DNA from: G963666705 sp963666705
Lineage (GTDB): Bacteria > Pseudomonadota > Alphaproteobacteria > CADEGL01
Assembly (NCBI GenBank): GCA_963666705.2
Contig: CAXXKO010000001.1
Coordinates: forward strand, 186,001 to 250,000
Direction: 5' to 3'
Length of the DNA stretch: 64,000 bases
Shown: positions 52,264 to 62,061 of the stretch, piece after piece
How the letters are laid out: each line of letters starts with the position of its first letter
Position numbering within the stretch: the stretch's first letter is position 1
The notes under the pieces: generated by a model
What the model saw: only the letters and a program-made list of their open reading frames with translations
Told to the model about the DNA's origin: nothing
The model's database searches: none
Position numbers and translations under genes: made by a program

Positions 52264-54111
52264 ATGGCATGGACAAGAAAGATTCTTCGCGTCAACCTGA
52301 CCGAAGGAACCTGCGCGCCCGAGGCGCTCAACATGGAATGGGTGCAGAAGTACATGGGCCAGCGCGGCCTCGCCACCAAGTACCTGGTGGAGGAGATCGA
52401 CCCCAAGGTCGACCCACTCTCGCCTGACAACAAGATGATCTTCGCCACCGGCCCCCTGACCGGCACGGCCGCCTCCACGGGCGGGCGCTATTCGGTCATC
52501 ACCAAGGGCGCGCTCACGGGCGCCATCGCCTGCTCCAACTCGGGCGGCTATTTCGGCGCCGAGCTAAAGGGCGCGGGTTGGGACATGATCATCTTCGAGG
52601 GCAAGGCCAAGGAGCCGGTCTACCTCTCGATCCAGGACGACGCGGTCGAGCTGCGCCCGGCCGGCCACCTCTGGGGCAAGACCGTGTGGGAGACCGAGGG
52701 GGCTCTCATAGCCGAGAGCGGCGACCCGCAGACGCGCGTCTGCTCGATCGGCCAGGCGGGCGAGAACGGTGTCCTCTTCTCATGCATCGTCAACGATTTG
52801 CACCGGGCCGCCGGGCGCTCGGGCGTGGGCGCCGTCATGGGGTCGAAGAACTTGAAAGCCGTCACCTTGCGCGGCACCCAGGGCGTCGGCGTCGACGACT
52901 TCAAGAAGTTCATGGAGGTGACCACCGCGGCCAAGAAGATCCTCGCCGAGAACGCGGTCACGGGCCAGGGCCTGCCGACATACGGCACCAACGTGCTGAT
53001 GAACGTCATCAACGAGACGGGCGCGCTGCCGACGCGCAACTTCCAGGCCGTTCAGTTCGACGGCGCGAACAAGATCGGTGGCGAGGCCATGCACGAGAAG
53101 CGGGCCTCCGACGGCAAGGCCAACCTGGTCGCCAACCAGGCCTGCTTCGGCTGCACCATCGCCTGCGGCCGCATCTCGCGCATTGACAAGGACCACTATA
53201 CGGTGGTGAACCGCCCCGAATACTGGGGTGCGACAGGCGGGCTCGAGTACGAGGCGTCCTGGGCCCTCGGCGCCGCCACCGGGGTCGACGACCTGGAGGC
53301 GCTCACCTTCGCCAACATGATGTGCAACGAGCACGGCTTCGACCCGATCTCCTTCGGCTCCACCGTGGCCGCGGCCATGGACCTCTACGAGGAGGGCGTC
53401 CTCACCGACGAGCACACCGGCGGCTTGGCCCTCAAGTTCGGCTCCGCCGAAGCGCTCACGACCCTCGCCGAGGCGACGGGCAAGGGCGAGGGCTTCGGTA
53501 AGGAGATCGGCATGGGCTCCAAGCGCCTGTGCGAGAAGTACGGCCGGCCCGAGCTGTCCATGACCGTCAAGGGCCAGGAATTCCCGGCCTACGACCCGCG
53601 TGGCATCCAGGGCATGGGCCTCGGCTACGCCACCGCGAACCGCGGCGCCTGCCACCTGCGCAGCTACACGGTGGCGTCGGAGGTGCTGGGCGTGCCGGAG
53701 AAGACCGACCCGCTCGTCACCGAAGGCAAGGCCGGGCTGGTGCGGGCCTTCCAGGACGCGACGGCGGCCGTGGATTCGGCCGGTATCTGCGTCTTCACGA
53801 CCTTCGCCTGGTCGCTCGACGACATCGCACCGCAGATCGACGCGGCGTGCGAGGGCGAATGGACCACCGAGAAACTGCTCGAGGTCGGCGAGCGGATCTG
53901 GAACCTGGAGCGCAAGTTCAACATGGACGCGGGCTTCACGGCCAAGGACGACAACCTGCCGCCACGCTTGCTCAAGGAAGCGGCCAAGACCGGGCCGGCC
54001 GAGGGCAAGACCAGCGGGCTCGCGGAGATGCTGCCGGAGTACTACCAGATCCGCGGCTGGACCGAGGACGGCACGCCCAGCAACGAGACCCTGGAGCGCC
54101 TGGCGCTCTAG
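52264..54111 (+). CDS. Aldehyde:ferredoxin oxidoreductase (W/Mo-bis-pterin)
   Basis: 615 residues, the normal length for AOR, which oxidises aldehydes to carboxylates with ferredoxin using a tungsten or molybdenum bis-pyranopterin. The N-terminal beta domain has ATGPLTGTAASTGGRYSVI and SNSGGYFGAELKGAGWD. The [4Fe-4S] ligands are Cys294, Cys297, Cys301 (ACFGCTIACGR) and Cys509 (AGICVFTTF), corresponding to the four in the archaeal enzyme. The pterin-binding stretch GIQGMGLGYATANRGACHLR is present. A GAGGGAGGG ribosome site precedes it. Neighbours (ferredoxin, MoaD-like, small protein) form an AOR operon. Direction and substrate in vivo are unknown. Confidence 0.92.
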   Translation: MAWTRKILRVNLTEGTCAPEALNMEWVQKYMGQRGLATKYLVEEIDPKVDPLSPDNKMIFATGPLTGTAASTGGRYSVITKGALTGAIACSNSGGYFGAELKGAGWDMIIFEGKAKEPVYLSIQDDAVELRPAGHLWGKTVWETEGALIAESGDPQTRVCSIGQAGENGVLFSCIVNDLHRAAGRSGVGAVMGSKNLKAVTLRGTQGVGVDDFKKFMEVTTAAKKILAENAVTGQGLPTYGTNVLMNVINETGALPTRNFQAVQFDGANKIGGEAMHEKRASDGKANLVANQACFGCTIACGRISRIDKDHYTVVNRPEYWGATGGLEYEASWALGAATGVDDLEALTFANMMCNEHGFDPISFGSTVAAAMDLYEEGVLTDEHTGGLALKFGSAEALTTLAEATGKGEGFGKEIGMGSKRLCEKYGRPELSMTVKGQEFPAYDPRGIQGMGLGYATANRGACHLRSYTVASEVLGVPEKTDPLVTEGKAGLVRAFQDATAAVDSAGICVFTTFAWSLDDIAPQIDAACEGEWTTEKLLEVGERIWNLERKFNMDAGFTAKDDNLPPRLLKEAAKTGPAEGKTSGLAEMLPEYYQIRGWTEDGTPSNETLERLAL

Positions 54112-54234
54112 ACTTCAGACGATCGGGCGCCGGTGGGTGGGGCCGTCCCCGCCGCCGGCGCCGTTTCTTTATGCTGCCGCGCGCGACCGCCAATGGTCGT
54201 TGACGCCCGCCCGTGGCTGGCACATGTTTCGACC

Positions 54235-54486
54235 ATGCAAATCACGGTCAAGCTCTTCGCGTTCCTGAGCAAGCACCTCCCGCCGGGCTCGGCCGATCGC
54301 CGGGCCGAGCTGGAGCTGCCGGAGGGTGCCACGGCCTTCGACGTGATGGAGCGGCTCTCCCTACAGCCCGAGGCCTGCCACCTGGTGCTGGTCAACGGCA
54401 TCTTCCTCGAGCCCGGAAAGCGGGGCACCGAGCCGCTCGTGAACGGGGACACAATCGCCATGTGGCCGCCCGTCGCTGGTGGGTGA
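54235..54486 (+). CDS. MoaD/ThiS-like sulfur carrier
   Basis: 83 residues of the ubiquitin-like MoaD/ThiS fold (MQITVKLFAFLSKHLPPGSA) ending in the required double glycine (PPVAGG), which is thiocarboxylated to deliver sulfur. AOR operons often have their own MoaD copy for the pterin dithiolene, and the position directly after the AOR gene fits. No strong ribosome site. Ends overlapping the alternative GTG start of the next gene. Confidence 0.87.
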   Translation: MQITVKLFAFLSKHLPPGSADRRAELELPEGATAFDVMERLSLQPEACHLVLVNGIFLEPGKRGTEPLVNGDTIAMWPPVAGG

Positions 54487-54499
54487 ATTTGCACGCTCC

Positions 54500-54793
54500 A
54501 TGAGCGAGACTATCACCACCGTAAAGGAGATGGGCATCACCCATCGCGATTTCCTGCGCATGGTGGAGCGTTTCTTCGCCGGTGCCGACTATTCCGTGGA
54601 TGGCGCGCGAATCGTCCAGGAAGCGGACGGCCGCCGCCTCGAGATCACCCTCGCCCCCGAATCGAGCCGCCGTATCGCGCTGATCGAGATGCCCGTGACC
54701 GAGGTGCGCCTCGCCTTCACCGGCTACGGCGAGGAGGCAGCAGCCACCGCTCTTGCCCGCTTCGACCGCACCTTCCAGCGCGGCGGAGGCTGA
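54500..54793 (+). CDS. Small AOR-associated protein, unknown function
   Basis: 97 residues from the ATG at 54500. A GTG at 54479 would overlap the MoaD stop and add seven residues; neither start has a clear ribosome site. The sequence has THRDFLRMVERFFAGADYSV and RRLEITLAPESSRRIALIEM with an alpha/beta look and no cysteines. Its place behind the AOR and MoaD genes suggests an accessory role in maturation. No family recognised. Confidence 0.7.
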   Translation: MSETITTVKEMGITHRDFLRMVERFFAGADYSVDGARIVQEADGRRLEITLAPESSRRIALIEMPVTEVRLAFTGYGEEAAATALARFDRTFQRGGG

Positions 54794-54886
54794 GCGCTTC
54801 GCGGCTTCGGCTCGGCTTGCCCGAGGCCCGCTCCGGCGAGAGGGTTTCGCCACCCGCGACACAGCCAGATCAAGGATTCCAGCACC

Positions 54887-55333
54887 ATGGACATGACCGG
54901 CGAATACCGCCTCGAGGCGCCGCGCGAAAGGGTCTGGGCGGCGCTCAACGATCCCGAGATCCTCAAGCAGTCGATCCCTGGCTGCGAGGAGCTGGAGAAG
55001 GAGTCCGAGACGGCGTTCACGGCCAAGGTGCTGGTCAAGGTGGGGCCGGTCAAGGCCCGGTTCGGCGGCAAGGTCGCCTTGAGCGACATCGATGCGCCCA
55101 ACGGCTACACCATCTCGGGCGAGGGCCAGGGCGGCGCCGCCGGATTCGCCAAGGGCGGCGCCCAACTCACCTTGGAGGCCGACGGCGACGCCACGGTCCT
55201 GCGCTACGAAGTCACCGCCACCGTGGGCGGGAAACTGGCCCAGATCGGCTCGCGCCTGGTGGACGCCACGGCCAAGAAGATGGCCCGGCAGTTCTTCGAG
55301 AAGTTCGCCGCGGCGGTGGGCGGCTGCGGCTGA
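54887..55333 (+). CDS. coxG: CoxG / SRPBCC family protein
   Basis: 148 residues of the START/SRPBCC fold with the CoxG pattern: YRLEAPRERVWAALNDPEIL, QSIPGCEELEKES, VGPVKARFGGKVAL and LTLEADGDATVLRYEVTA. CoxG is linked to membrane recruitment of CO dehydrogenase-type molybdenum hydroxylases. It is the first gene of the cox-like operon (coxG, S, M, D, E and accessory genes). Confidence 0.87.
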   Translation: MDMTGEYRLEAPRERVWAALNDPEILKQSIPGCEELEKESETAFTAKVLVKVGPVKARFGGKVALSDIDAPNGYTISGEGQGGAAGFAKGGAQLTLEADGDATVLRYEVTATVGGKLAQIGSRLVDATAKKMARQFFEKFAAAVGGCG

Positions 55334-55452
55334 GGTACCCCTTCAACCACCTTGACCTATAAGGCCGAGGGCAACACATTGGCGGTCGCCTACCAAGGCC
55401 CGGACGGGAGGAGAATCGAGCCGCTCCTCCCCCGCGAACGAGGGAGCAGACC

Positions 55453-55920
<468 letters not shown>

Positions 55921-55951
55921 GGGCAATGCCTCGCGGCCCTCACCCTTCGTC

Positions 55952-56011
55952 CTTCGACAGGCTCAGGATGAGGAGGCTCAGGGTGAGGGCCTCATGCTGA
56001 GCTTGTCGAAG
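55952..56011. repeat. Inverted repeat in the coxS-coxM spacer
   Basis: CTTCGACAGGCTCAGGATGA (55952-55971) pairs with TCATGCTGAGCTTGTCGAAG (55992-56011) to form an imperfect stem of about 22 bp. The TTCGACAAGCTCAGG motif is, from memory, a widespread intergenic repeat in alphaproteobacteria. It lies where a form II cox cluster would carry the large-subunit gene. Confidence 0.72.
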
Positions 56012-56068
56012 TATGAGGGCCGAGGGCGCGGCGCCGTGACGGGGCCGCGGGAATAGGGAGCGGACGGG

Positions 56069-56863
56069 ATGTACGAGTTCGAATACCGGCGCGCCGGCAC
56101 GATCGAAGAGGCGGTCGCGGCGCTCGAGGCGGACGAGGACGCCGTGCTCCTCGCCGGCGGCCATACGCTGATCCCGACACTCAAGCAACGCCTGGCCCAG
56201 CCCTCGGCCGTGATCGACATCGCCCATATCGCCGGGCTCGGCGGCATCTCGGTGGATGGCGCAAGCGTGACCATCGGCGCCACCACCATCCATGCCGAGG
56301 TCGAGCGCTCGGCCGACGTGGCGCGGGTAATCCCGGCCCTCGCGGCGCTCGCCGGGCATATCGGCGACCCCCAGGTGCGCCATCGCGGCACCATCGGCGG
56401 CTCGATCGCCAACAACGACCCGACGGCCGACTACCCCGCGGCATGCGTCGGCTTGGGTGCGACCATCCACACCAACCGGCGCGCGATCCCGGCGGACGAT
56501 TTCTTCACCGATCTGTTCGAGACGGCGCTCGAGGCCGGCGAGATCGTCACCAAGGTGACCTTCCCCGCGCCCGAGAAGGCGGCCTACATGAAGTTTCCCA
56601 ACCCGGCCTCGCGCTACGCCATCGTCGGCGTCTTCGTGGCCAAGACGGCGGACGGCGCGCGCGTGGCGGTGACCGGGGCCGGCCCATGCGTCTTCCGCGT
56701 GGCCGAGATGGAGGCGGCGCTCGACGCCGATTTCGCACCCGAGGCCATCGCCGATATGCTGATCCCGGACGACGACCTCAATTCCGACATCCATGCCGGC
56801 GCCGATTACCGCGCCCACCTGGTGATGGTCATGGCCAAGCGCGCGGTGGCGGCGGCGACCTGA
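56069..56863 (+). CDS. coxM: Mo-hydroxylase FAD-binding medium subunit (CoxM type)
   Basis: 264 residues with the two FAD motifs of the family: LLAGGHTLIPTLKQRL and HIGDPQVRHRGTIGGSIANN (pyrophosphate loops). The C-terminal CO_deh_flav_C region has ETALEAGEIVTKVTFPAPEK and ASRYAIVGVFVAK. It takes electrons from CoxS and passes them to an acceptor. AGGGAGCGGAC precedes the ATG. Its TGA stop is the left flank of family C element copy 2. Confidence 0.9.
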   Translation: MYEFEYRRAGTIEEAVAALEADEDAVLLAGGHTLIPTLKQRLAQPSAVIDIAHIAGLGGISVDGASVTIGATTIHAEVERSADVARVIPALAALAGHIGDPQVRHRGTIGGSIANNDPTADYPAACVGLGATIHTNRRAIPADDFFTDLFETALEAGEIVTKVTFPAPEKAAYMKFPNPASRYAIVGVFVAKTADGARVAVTGAGPCVFRVAEMEAALDADFAPEAIADMLIPDDDLNSDIHAGADYRAHLVMVMAKRAVAAAT

Positions 56864-57067
56864 TACCGATCGGTCTTAAGAAAGACCGATCGTATGATCC
56901 CTCAAACGCCGGGCGGCCGCATCCGCGGCCTTGGCTTCTCATATCGCTCAAGCGCCGCTAAGGCACTTCTTTCGCTCAAGCGCCGCTCAGGCTGGCCTCG
57001 CATAAGCTCGGGCGCCCACGCGGCGCTTGCCAGACGGTGATGAGCGAAGCTCATCGCCGTCTGGTAT
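56863..57067 (+). mobile_element. Hairpin-ended repeat, family C, copy 2
   Basis: 205 bp, the second copy of the element at 35885-36090 and in the same orientation. It starts ATACCGATCGGTCTTAAG with the same left hairpin and ends GCTCATCGCCGTCTGGTAT with the right hairpin. It has the same TCGCTCAAGCGCCGCT repeats, one slightly shortened. It begins at the stop codon of coxM and separates coxM from coxD. Confidence 0.85.
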
Positions 57068-57162
57068 AACGCGCATGGCGGCATGCCCGCCGCGCCACTG
57101 ACAAGCGCCGTCGCGGGCGCTATCTTCCCCAAGCGCCCCACCACGAACGAGTATCAGCCGCC

Positions 57163-58128
57163 ATGCCGCCCGCGGACACGTCACGCCAAGACACCGACAC
57201 ATCCACGGCCCCCGCCCTTCCCGGGTCCGTCGATGATGCGCTGGCGCTGCTCGGCGCGGGCGACTACGTGGCCGACCGCAGCCTGGCGACGGCCGTCTTC
57301 CTGGCCCTGAAGCTCGGCCGTCCCCTGTTCCTCGAGGGCGAGGCGGGGGTGGGCAAGACCGAGATCGGCAAGGTCCTGGCGGCGACCCTCGGCCGCAAGC
57401 TCGTGCGCCTCCAGTGCTACGAGGGGCTCGACGTGGCCGCGGCCGTCTATGAGTGGAACTACGCCCGGCAGATGATCGAGATCCGGGTCGCCGAGGCGGC
57501 CGGGGAGACCGACAAGGAGCGCCTCGAATCGGACATCTTCGCCCGCCGCTTCCTCATCGAGCGGCCCCTGCTCCAGGCCCTCGAGCCCGACCTGGCCGGC
57601 CCACCGGTCCTCCTCATCGACGAGCTCGACCGCGCCGACGAGGCCTTCGAGGCCTACCTCCTCGAGGTGCTGTCGGACTACCAGGTCACCATCCCGGAGA
57701 TCGGCACCATCAAGGCCGAGCATCCGCCCATCACCGTCATCACCTCGAACCGCACGCGCGAGATCCACGACGCCTTGAAGCGCCGTTGCTTCTACTACTG
57801 GGTGGACTACCCGGACGCCGAGCGCGAGCTTCGCATCCTCGCCATCAAGGTGCCGGGCGCGGCCGAGGCCTTGAGCCGCCAGGTGGTGGGCTTCGTCCAA
57901 AAGCTTCGCGGGCTCGACCTCTTCAAGCTCCCCGGCGTCGCCGAGACCATCGACTGGGCCCAGGCGCTGATCGAACTCGACGTGCTCACCCTCGAGCCCG
58001 AGGCCATCAACGACACCCTGGGCGCCCTCCTCAAATACCAGGACGACATCGCCAAGATCCGCGGCAGCCAGGCGGCGGAGATCCTGCGCCAGGTCCACGC
58101 GGAGATGGCCGAGGCGGGGAGCGCCTGA
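57163..58128 (+). CDS. coxD: MoxR-type AAA+ ATPase (CoxD)
   Basis: 321 residues. Walker A GEAGVGKT at 59-66, Walker B VLLIDELDRADEAFEAYLLE, sensor I VITSNRTREI and the RCFYYWVDYP segment match the MoxR/CoxD family. CoxD works with the VWA protein CoxE to insert the sulfur and copper, or otherwise mature the molybdenum site, of CO dehydrogenase-like enzymes. CoxE follows after 6 bp. No strong ribosome site before the ATG. Confidence 0.9.
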   Translation: MPPADTSRQDTDTSTAPALPGSVDDALALLGAGDYVADRSLATAVFLALKLGRPLFLEGEAGVGKTEIGKVLAATLGRKLVRLQCYEGLDVAAAVYEWNYARQMIEIRVAEAAGETDKERLESDIFARRFLIERPLLQALEPDLAGPPVLLIDELDRADEAFEAYLLEVLSDYQVTIPEIGTIKAEHPPITVITSNRTREIHDALKRRCFYYWVDYPDAERELRILAIKVPGAAEALSRQVVGFVQKLRGLDLFKLPGVAETIDWAQALIELDVLTLEPEAINDTLGALLKYQDDIAKIRGSQAAEILRQVHAEMAEAGSA

Positions 58129-58134
58129 AGGCGG

Positions 58135-59367
58135 ATGGCGGCGATGGACATGCCGACGGGACCAGGCGACGGGATGCTCGTCGCCAACATCATGCATTTC
58201 GCCCGCGCCCTGCGCGCCGCCGGGCTGCCCATCGGCCCGGGCACGGTGATCGAGGCCCTGCGCGCGGTAGAGGCCATCGGCATCGGCAACCGCCGGGACT
58301 TCTACTGGGCGTTGCACGCGGTCTTCGTCAACCGCCACGACCAGCGCGAGCTGTTCGACCAGGCCTTCCACGTCTTCTGGCGCAACCCCCGCATCCTCGA
58401 GCGCCTCCAGGCCCTCATCCTGCCGGACCTGGGCCTGGAGGCGGCGGCGGTGGAGGAGGCGCTGAGCCGCCGCATGGCCGAGGCCTTGCGCGGCGACCAG
58501 GCGGCGGAGGCGGAGGACGGGCGCGAGCCCGAGGTCGAAGTCGACGCGGCTATGACCTATTCGGGCCAAGAGCAGCTCCAGACCCGGGACTTCGAGAAGA
58601 TGTCCACCGAGGAGGTGGCGCTGGCCAAGGCGGCCATGCGGCGCATGCGCCTGCCGGCCATGGCGGTGCCGACGCGCCGCTTCCAGCCCAGCCCCCGCGG
58701 CCGGCGCATCGACATGCGCGCGAGCCTGCGGGCGAGCCTGCGCTCGGGCAGCCGCGACATCCCGCTCAGGCGCCGCGTGCGCCGGCGGCGGCACCCGCCG
58801 CTCGTCGTCCTGTGCGATATCTCGGGCTCCATGAGCCGCTATTCCCGCATGCTCGCCCACTTCCTGCACGCGGTGACCAACGACCGCGACCGGGTTTACA
58901 CCTTCCTCTTCGGCACGCGCCTCACCAACATCACCCGGCACCTGCGCCACCGCGACGTGGACTTGGCGATGGAACGGGTCGCGGACGCGGCCGAGGACTG
59001 GTCGGGCGGGACGCGCATCGGCGCCTGCCTGCGCGCATTCAACACCGTGTGGTCGCGCCGGGTGCTGGGCCAGGGTGCGGTGGTCCTGCTCATCACCGAC
59101 GGGCTCGACCGCGAGGGCGGCGAGGGCCTGGCGGCGGAGATGGAGCGCCTGCACAAATCCTGCCGGCGCCTGGTCTGGCTCAATCCATTGTTGCGCTACG
59201 AGGCATTCCAACCCAAATCCATGGGCATGCGGGCCATCATGCCCCATGTGGACGACTTCCGGCCGGTGCATAATCTCGAAAGCCTTTCGGCGCTGGCCGG
59301 CGCCCTGGCCCAACCGGGGCCGGAAACACGGGAGGAGGTAGAGCGATGGCTGAAGGGGATGGGTTGA
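58135..59367 (+). CDS. coxE: VWA-domain protein CoxE
   Basis: 410 residues. The C-terminal von Willebrand A domain has the MIDAS motif DISGSMSRYS (Asp228) and later WSGGTRIGACL and LITDGLDREGGEG. The N-terminal region includes a very Arg-rich stretch (about 175-222) that may bind nucleic acid or a partner. Partner of the CoxD ATPase in metal-site maturation. Its last 22 bases overlap the next gene, including that gene's GGAGGAGGT ribosome site. Confidence 0.9.
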   Translation: MAAMDMPTGPGDGMLVANIMHFARALRAAGLPIGPGTVIEALRAVEAIGIGNRRDFYWALHAVFVNRHDQRELFDQAFHVFWRNPRILERLQALILPDLGLEAAAVEEALSRRMAEALRGDQAAEAEDGREPEVEVDAAMTYSGQEQLQTRDFEKMSTEEVALAKAAMRRMRLPAMAVPTRRFQPSPRGRRIDMRASLRASLRSGSRDIPLRRRVRRRRHPPLVVLCDISGSMSRYSRMLAHFLHAVTNDRDRVYTFLFGTRLTNITRHLRHRDVDLAMERVADAAEDWSGGTRIGACLRAFNTVWSRRVLGQGAVVLLITDGLDREGGEGLAAEMERLHKSCRRLVWLNPLLRYEAFQPKSMGMRAIMPHVDDFRPVHNLESLSALAGALAQPGPETREEVERWLKGMG

Positions 59368-59696
59368 GCGCGGTCGGCGGCGGACAGGACGATATCCTGG
59401 CGCACGTGGCCGCGTGGCGCGACGCGGGCAAGGGCGTCGCCGTGGCGACGGTGGTCAGCACCTGGGGCTCTTCGCCCCGGCCCGTCGGCAGCCAGCTCGC
59501 CGTCGACGGGGACGGCGCCTTCCTGGGCTCGGTCTCGGGCGGCTGCATCGAGGGCGCCGTGGTCCAGGAGGCGATCGAGGCCATCGCCGACGGCAAGCCG
59601 CGCCTGCTCGAGTTCGGCGTCAGCGACGAGGAGGCCTGGGAGGTCGGCCTCGCCTGCGGCGGCCGGGTCGAGGTCTATGTCGAGCGCATGGAATGA
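59346..59696 (+). CDS. XdhC/CoxI family, N-terminal domain protein
   Basis: 116 residues with the XdhC_CoxI domain: VATVVSTWGSSPRPVGSQLA, VSGGCIEGAVVQEA (conserved Cys) and WEVGLACGGRVEVYVE. XdhC-type chaperones bind and sulfurate the molybdenum cofactor and insert it into the apo-enzyme. Here the two usual domains are encoded by separate genes, this one and the next, which overlap as ATGA. Confidence 0.88.
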   Translation: MAEGDGLSAVGGGQDDILAHVAAWRDAGKGVAVATVVSTWGSSPRPVGSQLAVDGDGAFLGSVSGGCIEGAVVQEAIEAIADGKPRLLEFGVSDEEAWEVGLACGGRVEVYVERME

Positions 59697-60394
59697 AGCG
59701 CGGGACCCTCGACGCGATCCTGGAGGCGCGGGCCGCCAAGCGCCCCCTGGCGCTCGCGACCGAGATCGCATCCGGCGCCCAGGCCCTCGTCGATTACGAA
59801 GGCTCGAGCGGCGACCTCGCCCTCGAGGGCGGGATGCTGGACGCGGTGCGGGGGAGCTTGCGCGACGACAGGAGCGGCATGGTCGAGGCGGGCGGCAGCC
59901 GCCTCTTCGTCCAGGTCTTCAACCCGCCGCTGCGCATGATCGTGGTGGGTGCGGTCCACATCGCCCAGACCCTGGTGCCCATGGCCGCGCTCACGGGCTA
60001 CGAGGTCGTGGTCGTCGATCCGCGCCGCGCCTGGGCCACGGACGCGCGCTTCCCCAACACCCGGGTCAGCACCGACTGGCCGGACGAGGCCCTGGAGGCG
60101 CTCGACATCGACCGCCGCACGGCCGTGGTCACCCTGACCCACGACCCCAAGCTCGACGATCCGGCGCTCGACGTGGCGCTGCGCTCGGACTGCTTCTACA
60201 TCGGCTCCCTCGGCAGCAAGCGCACCCATTCGAAACGGTTGGAGCGCCTGCGCGAGCGCGGCTTCTCCGAGGACGCGCTCGGCCGCATCCACGGCCCCGC
60301 CGGCCTCGCCCTGGGCGCCAAGTCGCCGGCCGAGATCGCCGTCTCGGTGATGGCGCAATTGACGGCCGTGCTCCACGGCGCCAAAGCGCGATGA
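59693..60394 (+). CDS. XdhC/CoxI family, Rossmann domain protein
   Basis: 233 residues, the second half of an XdhC-like chaperone. It has the Rossmann strand MIVVGAVHIAQTLVPMAALT, then VVDPRRAWATDARFP, VVTLTHDPKLDDPAL, FYIGSLGSKRTHSKRLERL and a C-terminal GAKSPAEIAVSVMAQLTAVL. Overlaps the preceding gene and the following gene (ATGA in both), so translation of the three is coupled. Confidence 0.88.
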   Translation: MKRGTLDAILEARAAKRPLALATEIASGAQALVDYEGSSGDLALEGGMLDAVRGSLRDDRSGMVEAGGSRLFVQVFNPPLRMIVVGAVHIAQTLVPMAALTGYEVVVVDPRRAWATDARFPNTRVSTDWPDEALEALDIDRRTAVVTLTHDPKLDDPALDVALRSDCFYIGSLGSKRTHSKRLERLRERGFSEDALGRIHGPAGLALGAKSPAEIAVSVMAQLTAVLHGAKAR

Positions 60395-62061
60395 AGTTCG
60401 CCGACATCCCCGTGGCCGAGGCCGAGGGCGCGATCCTCGCCCACAGCCTCAAGCTCGACGGCGCCCATGGCCGGCGCCTGGGCAAGGGCCGAGTGCTGTC
60501 GGCCGAGGACCTCCAGGCCCTCGCCGCGTCGGGGCACCGCGAAATCGCGGTAGCCCGCCTGGATCCCGACGACGTGCACGAGAACGAGGCCGCCGCCACC
60601 CTGGCCGCCGCCGCCGCCGGCGCCAACCTCGGGACCAGCAAGCCTTTCACCGGGCGCTGCAACCTGTTCGCGACCGGCCACGGCCTGGCCGTCTTCGACC
60701 GCGCGCGGCTCGACCGCCTCAACCTGGTGCACGAGGCGGCGACCATCGCCACCGTGCCCGCCTTCGCCGCCGTCGAGCCCCGGCAGATGATCGCCACCAT
60801 CAAGATCGTGCCCTTCGCCGCCCCCCGCCGGGTGGTCGAGGAGACAGCGGCCATCGCCGGCGAGGGGGGGCCGCTGATCCGCGTCGCCCCCTTCGAGGCG
60901 ACGGCCGTCGGCCTCGTCCAGACCCGGCTCGCCGGCACCAAGGAGTCTGTCCTCGACAAGACCGCCGCCGTCATGGCCGCCCGCCTGGCCAACCTCGAAA
61001 GCCGGATCGCGGGCGAGCTGCGCCGCGCCCACACGGAGGCGGACGTGGCGGAGGGCATGGAACGCCTCATCGCCGAGGGCTGCGAGTTGGTCCTCGTCGT
61101 CGGCGCCTCGGCGATCACCGACCGGCGCGACGTGATCCCCGCCGCCCTCACCCGCATCGGTGGCACGGTCGAGCATTTCGGCATGCCGGTCGATCCGGGC
61201 CAGCTCCTGATGCTCGGCCGTCGCGGCGACGTCCCGGTGCTCGGCGTGCCGGGCTGCGGCCGCTCGCCCAAGATCAACGGCTTCGACTGGGTGCTGCGGC
61301 GCCTCATCGCCGGCATCCCCGTCACCGGCCGCGACATCATGCTCATGGGGGCGGGCGGCCTCCTGGCCGAGTTCGAGGGGCGGCCCATGCCCCGCGCCCG
61401 CGCGGGCCGCGCCGAGACCCGCGGGGCCGAGGCCCGCGGGAAGGCGGCGCAGCGGGCGCCGCGCGTGGCCGCCATCGTGCTCGCCGCCGGCCAATCGCGC
61501 CGCATGGGGGCCATCAACAAGCTGCTCGCGGAGATCGACGGCGTGCCCATGCTGAACCGGGTGATCGACGGCGTGCTGGGCTCGAAAGCCGGCCCGGTGG
61601 TCGTCGTCACCGGGCATGAGGAGGAGCGCGTGGCCAAGGCCATCGGCCGCCGGCGCAAGGTCGAGCGGGTTCACAACCCCGATTACGCCCAGGGCCTGAG
61701 CACGTCCCTCGCCCGAGGCATCGCGGCGCTGCCGGAGGATAGCGACGGCGTGCTCGTCTGCCTCGGCGACATGCCGCGGGTGAGCGCCAAGGTCATCGAC
61801 CGGCTGATCGACGCCTTCAACCCGCGCGAGGGGCGTGCCATCTGCGTGCCCACCCACCGGGGCAAGCGCGGCAACCCGGTCCTGTTCGGGCGCCGCTTCT
61901 TCGCCGAGATGAAGGTCGTATCGGGCGACGTGGGCGCCCGCCACCTGATCGGCGAGCACGCGGAGGTCGTGGCCGAGGTCGAGATGGCCGACGACGCCGT
62001 GTTGCTCGACGTGGATTCGCCGGATGCGCTGACCGCGATCAAGCGGGCGGGGAAGACGTGA
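60391..62061 (+). CDS. MoeA/MoaB-like and MobA/MocA-like fusion protein
   Basis: 556 residues. The N-terminal part (about 1-335) resembles the molybdopterin-binding MoaB/Mog fold (VLVVGASAITDRRDVIPAAL). A linker rich in Arg/Ala follows. The C-terminal part (about 350-550) is a MobA/MocA-type nucleotidyltransferase: AAIVLAAGQSRRMGAINKLL, VCLGDMPRVS and HRGKRGNPVLFG. MocA makes molybdopterin cytosine dinucleotide, the cofactor form used by Cox-type enzymes. The fusion would couple cofactor loading and CDP transfer; the base used (CTP) is inference from context. Confidence 0.85.
   Translation: MKFADIPVAEAEGAILAHSLKLDGAHGRRLGKGRVLSAEDLQALAASGHREIAVARLDPDDVHENEAAATLAAAAAGANLGTSKPFTGRCNLFATGHGLAVFDRARLDRLNLVHEAATIATVPAFAAVEPRQMIATIKIVPFAAPRRVVEETAAIAGEGGPLIRVAPFEATAVGLVQTRLAGTKESVLDKTAAVMAARLANLESRIAGELRRAHTEADVAEGMERLIAEGCELVLVVGASAITDRRDVIPAALTRIGGTVEHFGMPVDPGQLLMLGRRGDVPVLGVPGCGRSPKINGFDWVLRRLIAGIPVTGRDIMLMGAGGLLAEFEGRPMPRARAGRAETRGAEARGKAAQRAPRVAAIVLAAGQSRRMGAINKLLAEIDGVPMLNRVIDGVLGSKAGPVVVVTGHEEERVAKAIGRRRKVERVHNPDYAQGLSTSLARGIAALPEDSDGVLVCLGDMPRVSAKVIDRLIDAFNPREGRAICVPTHRGKRGNPVLFGRRFFAEMKVVSGDVGARHLIGEHAEVVAEVEMADDAVLLDVDSPDALTAIKRAGKT

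Noticed and set aside
59677..60390. In-frame upstream extension of the MoeA/MobA-like gene
   Set aside because: It overlaps the XdhC Rossmann gene in another frame. The ATG at 60391 overlaps the upstream stop as ATGA and starts the conserved protein.
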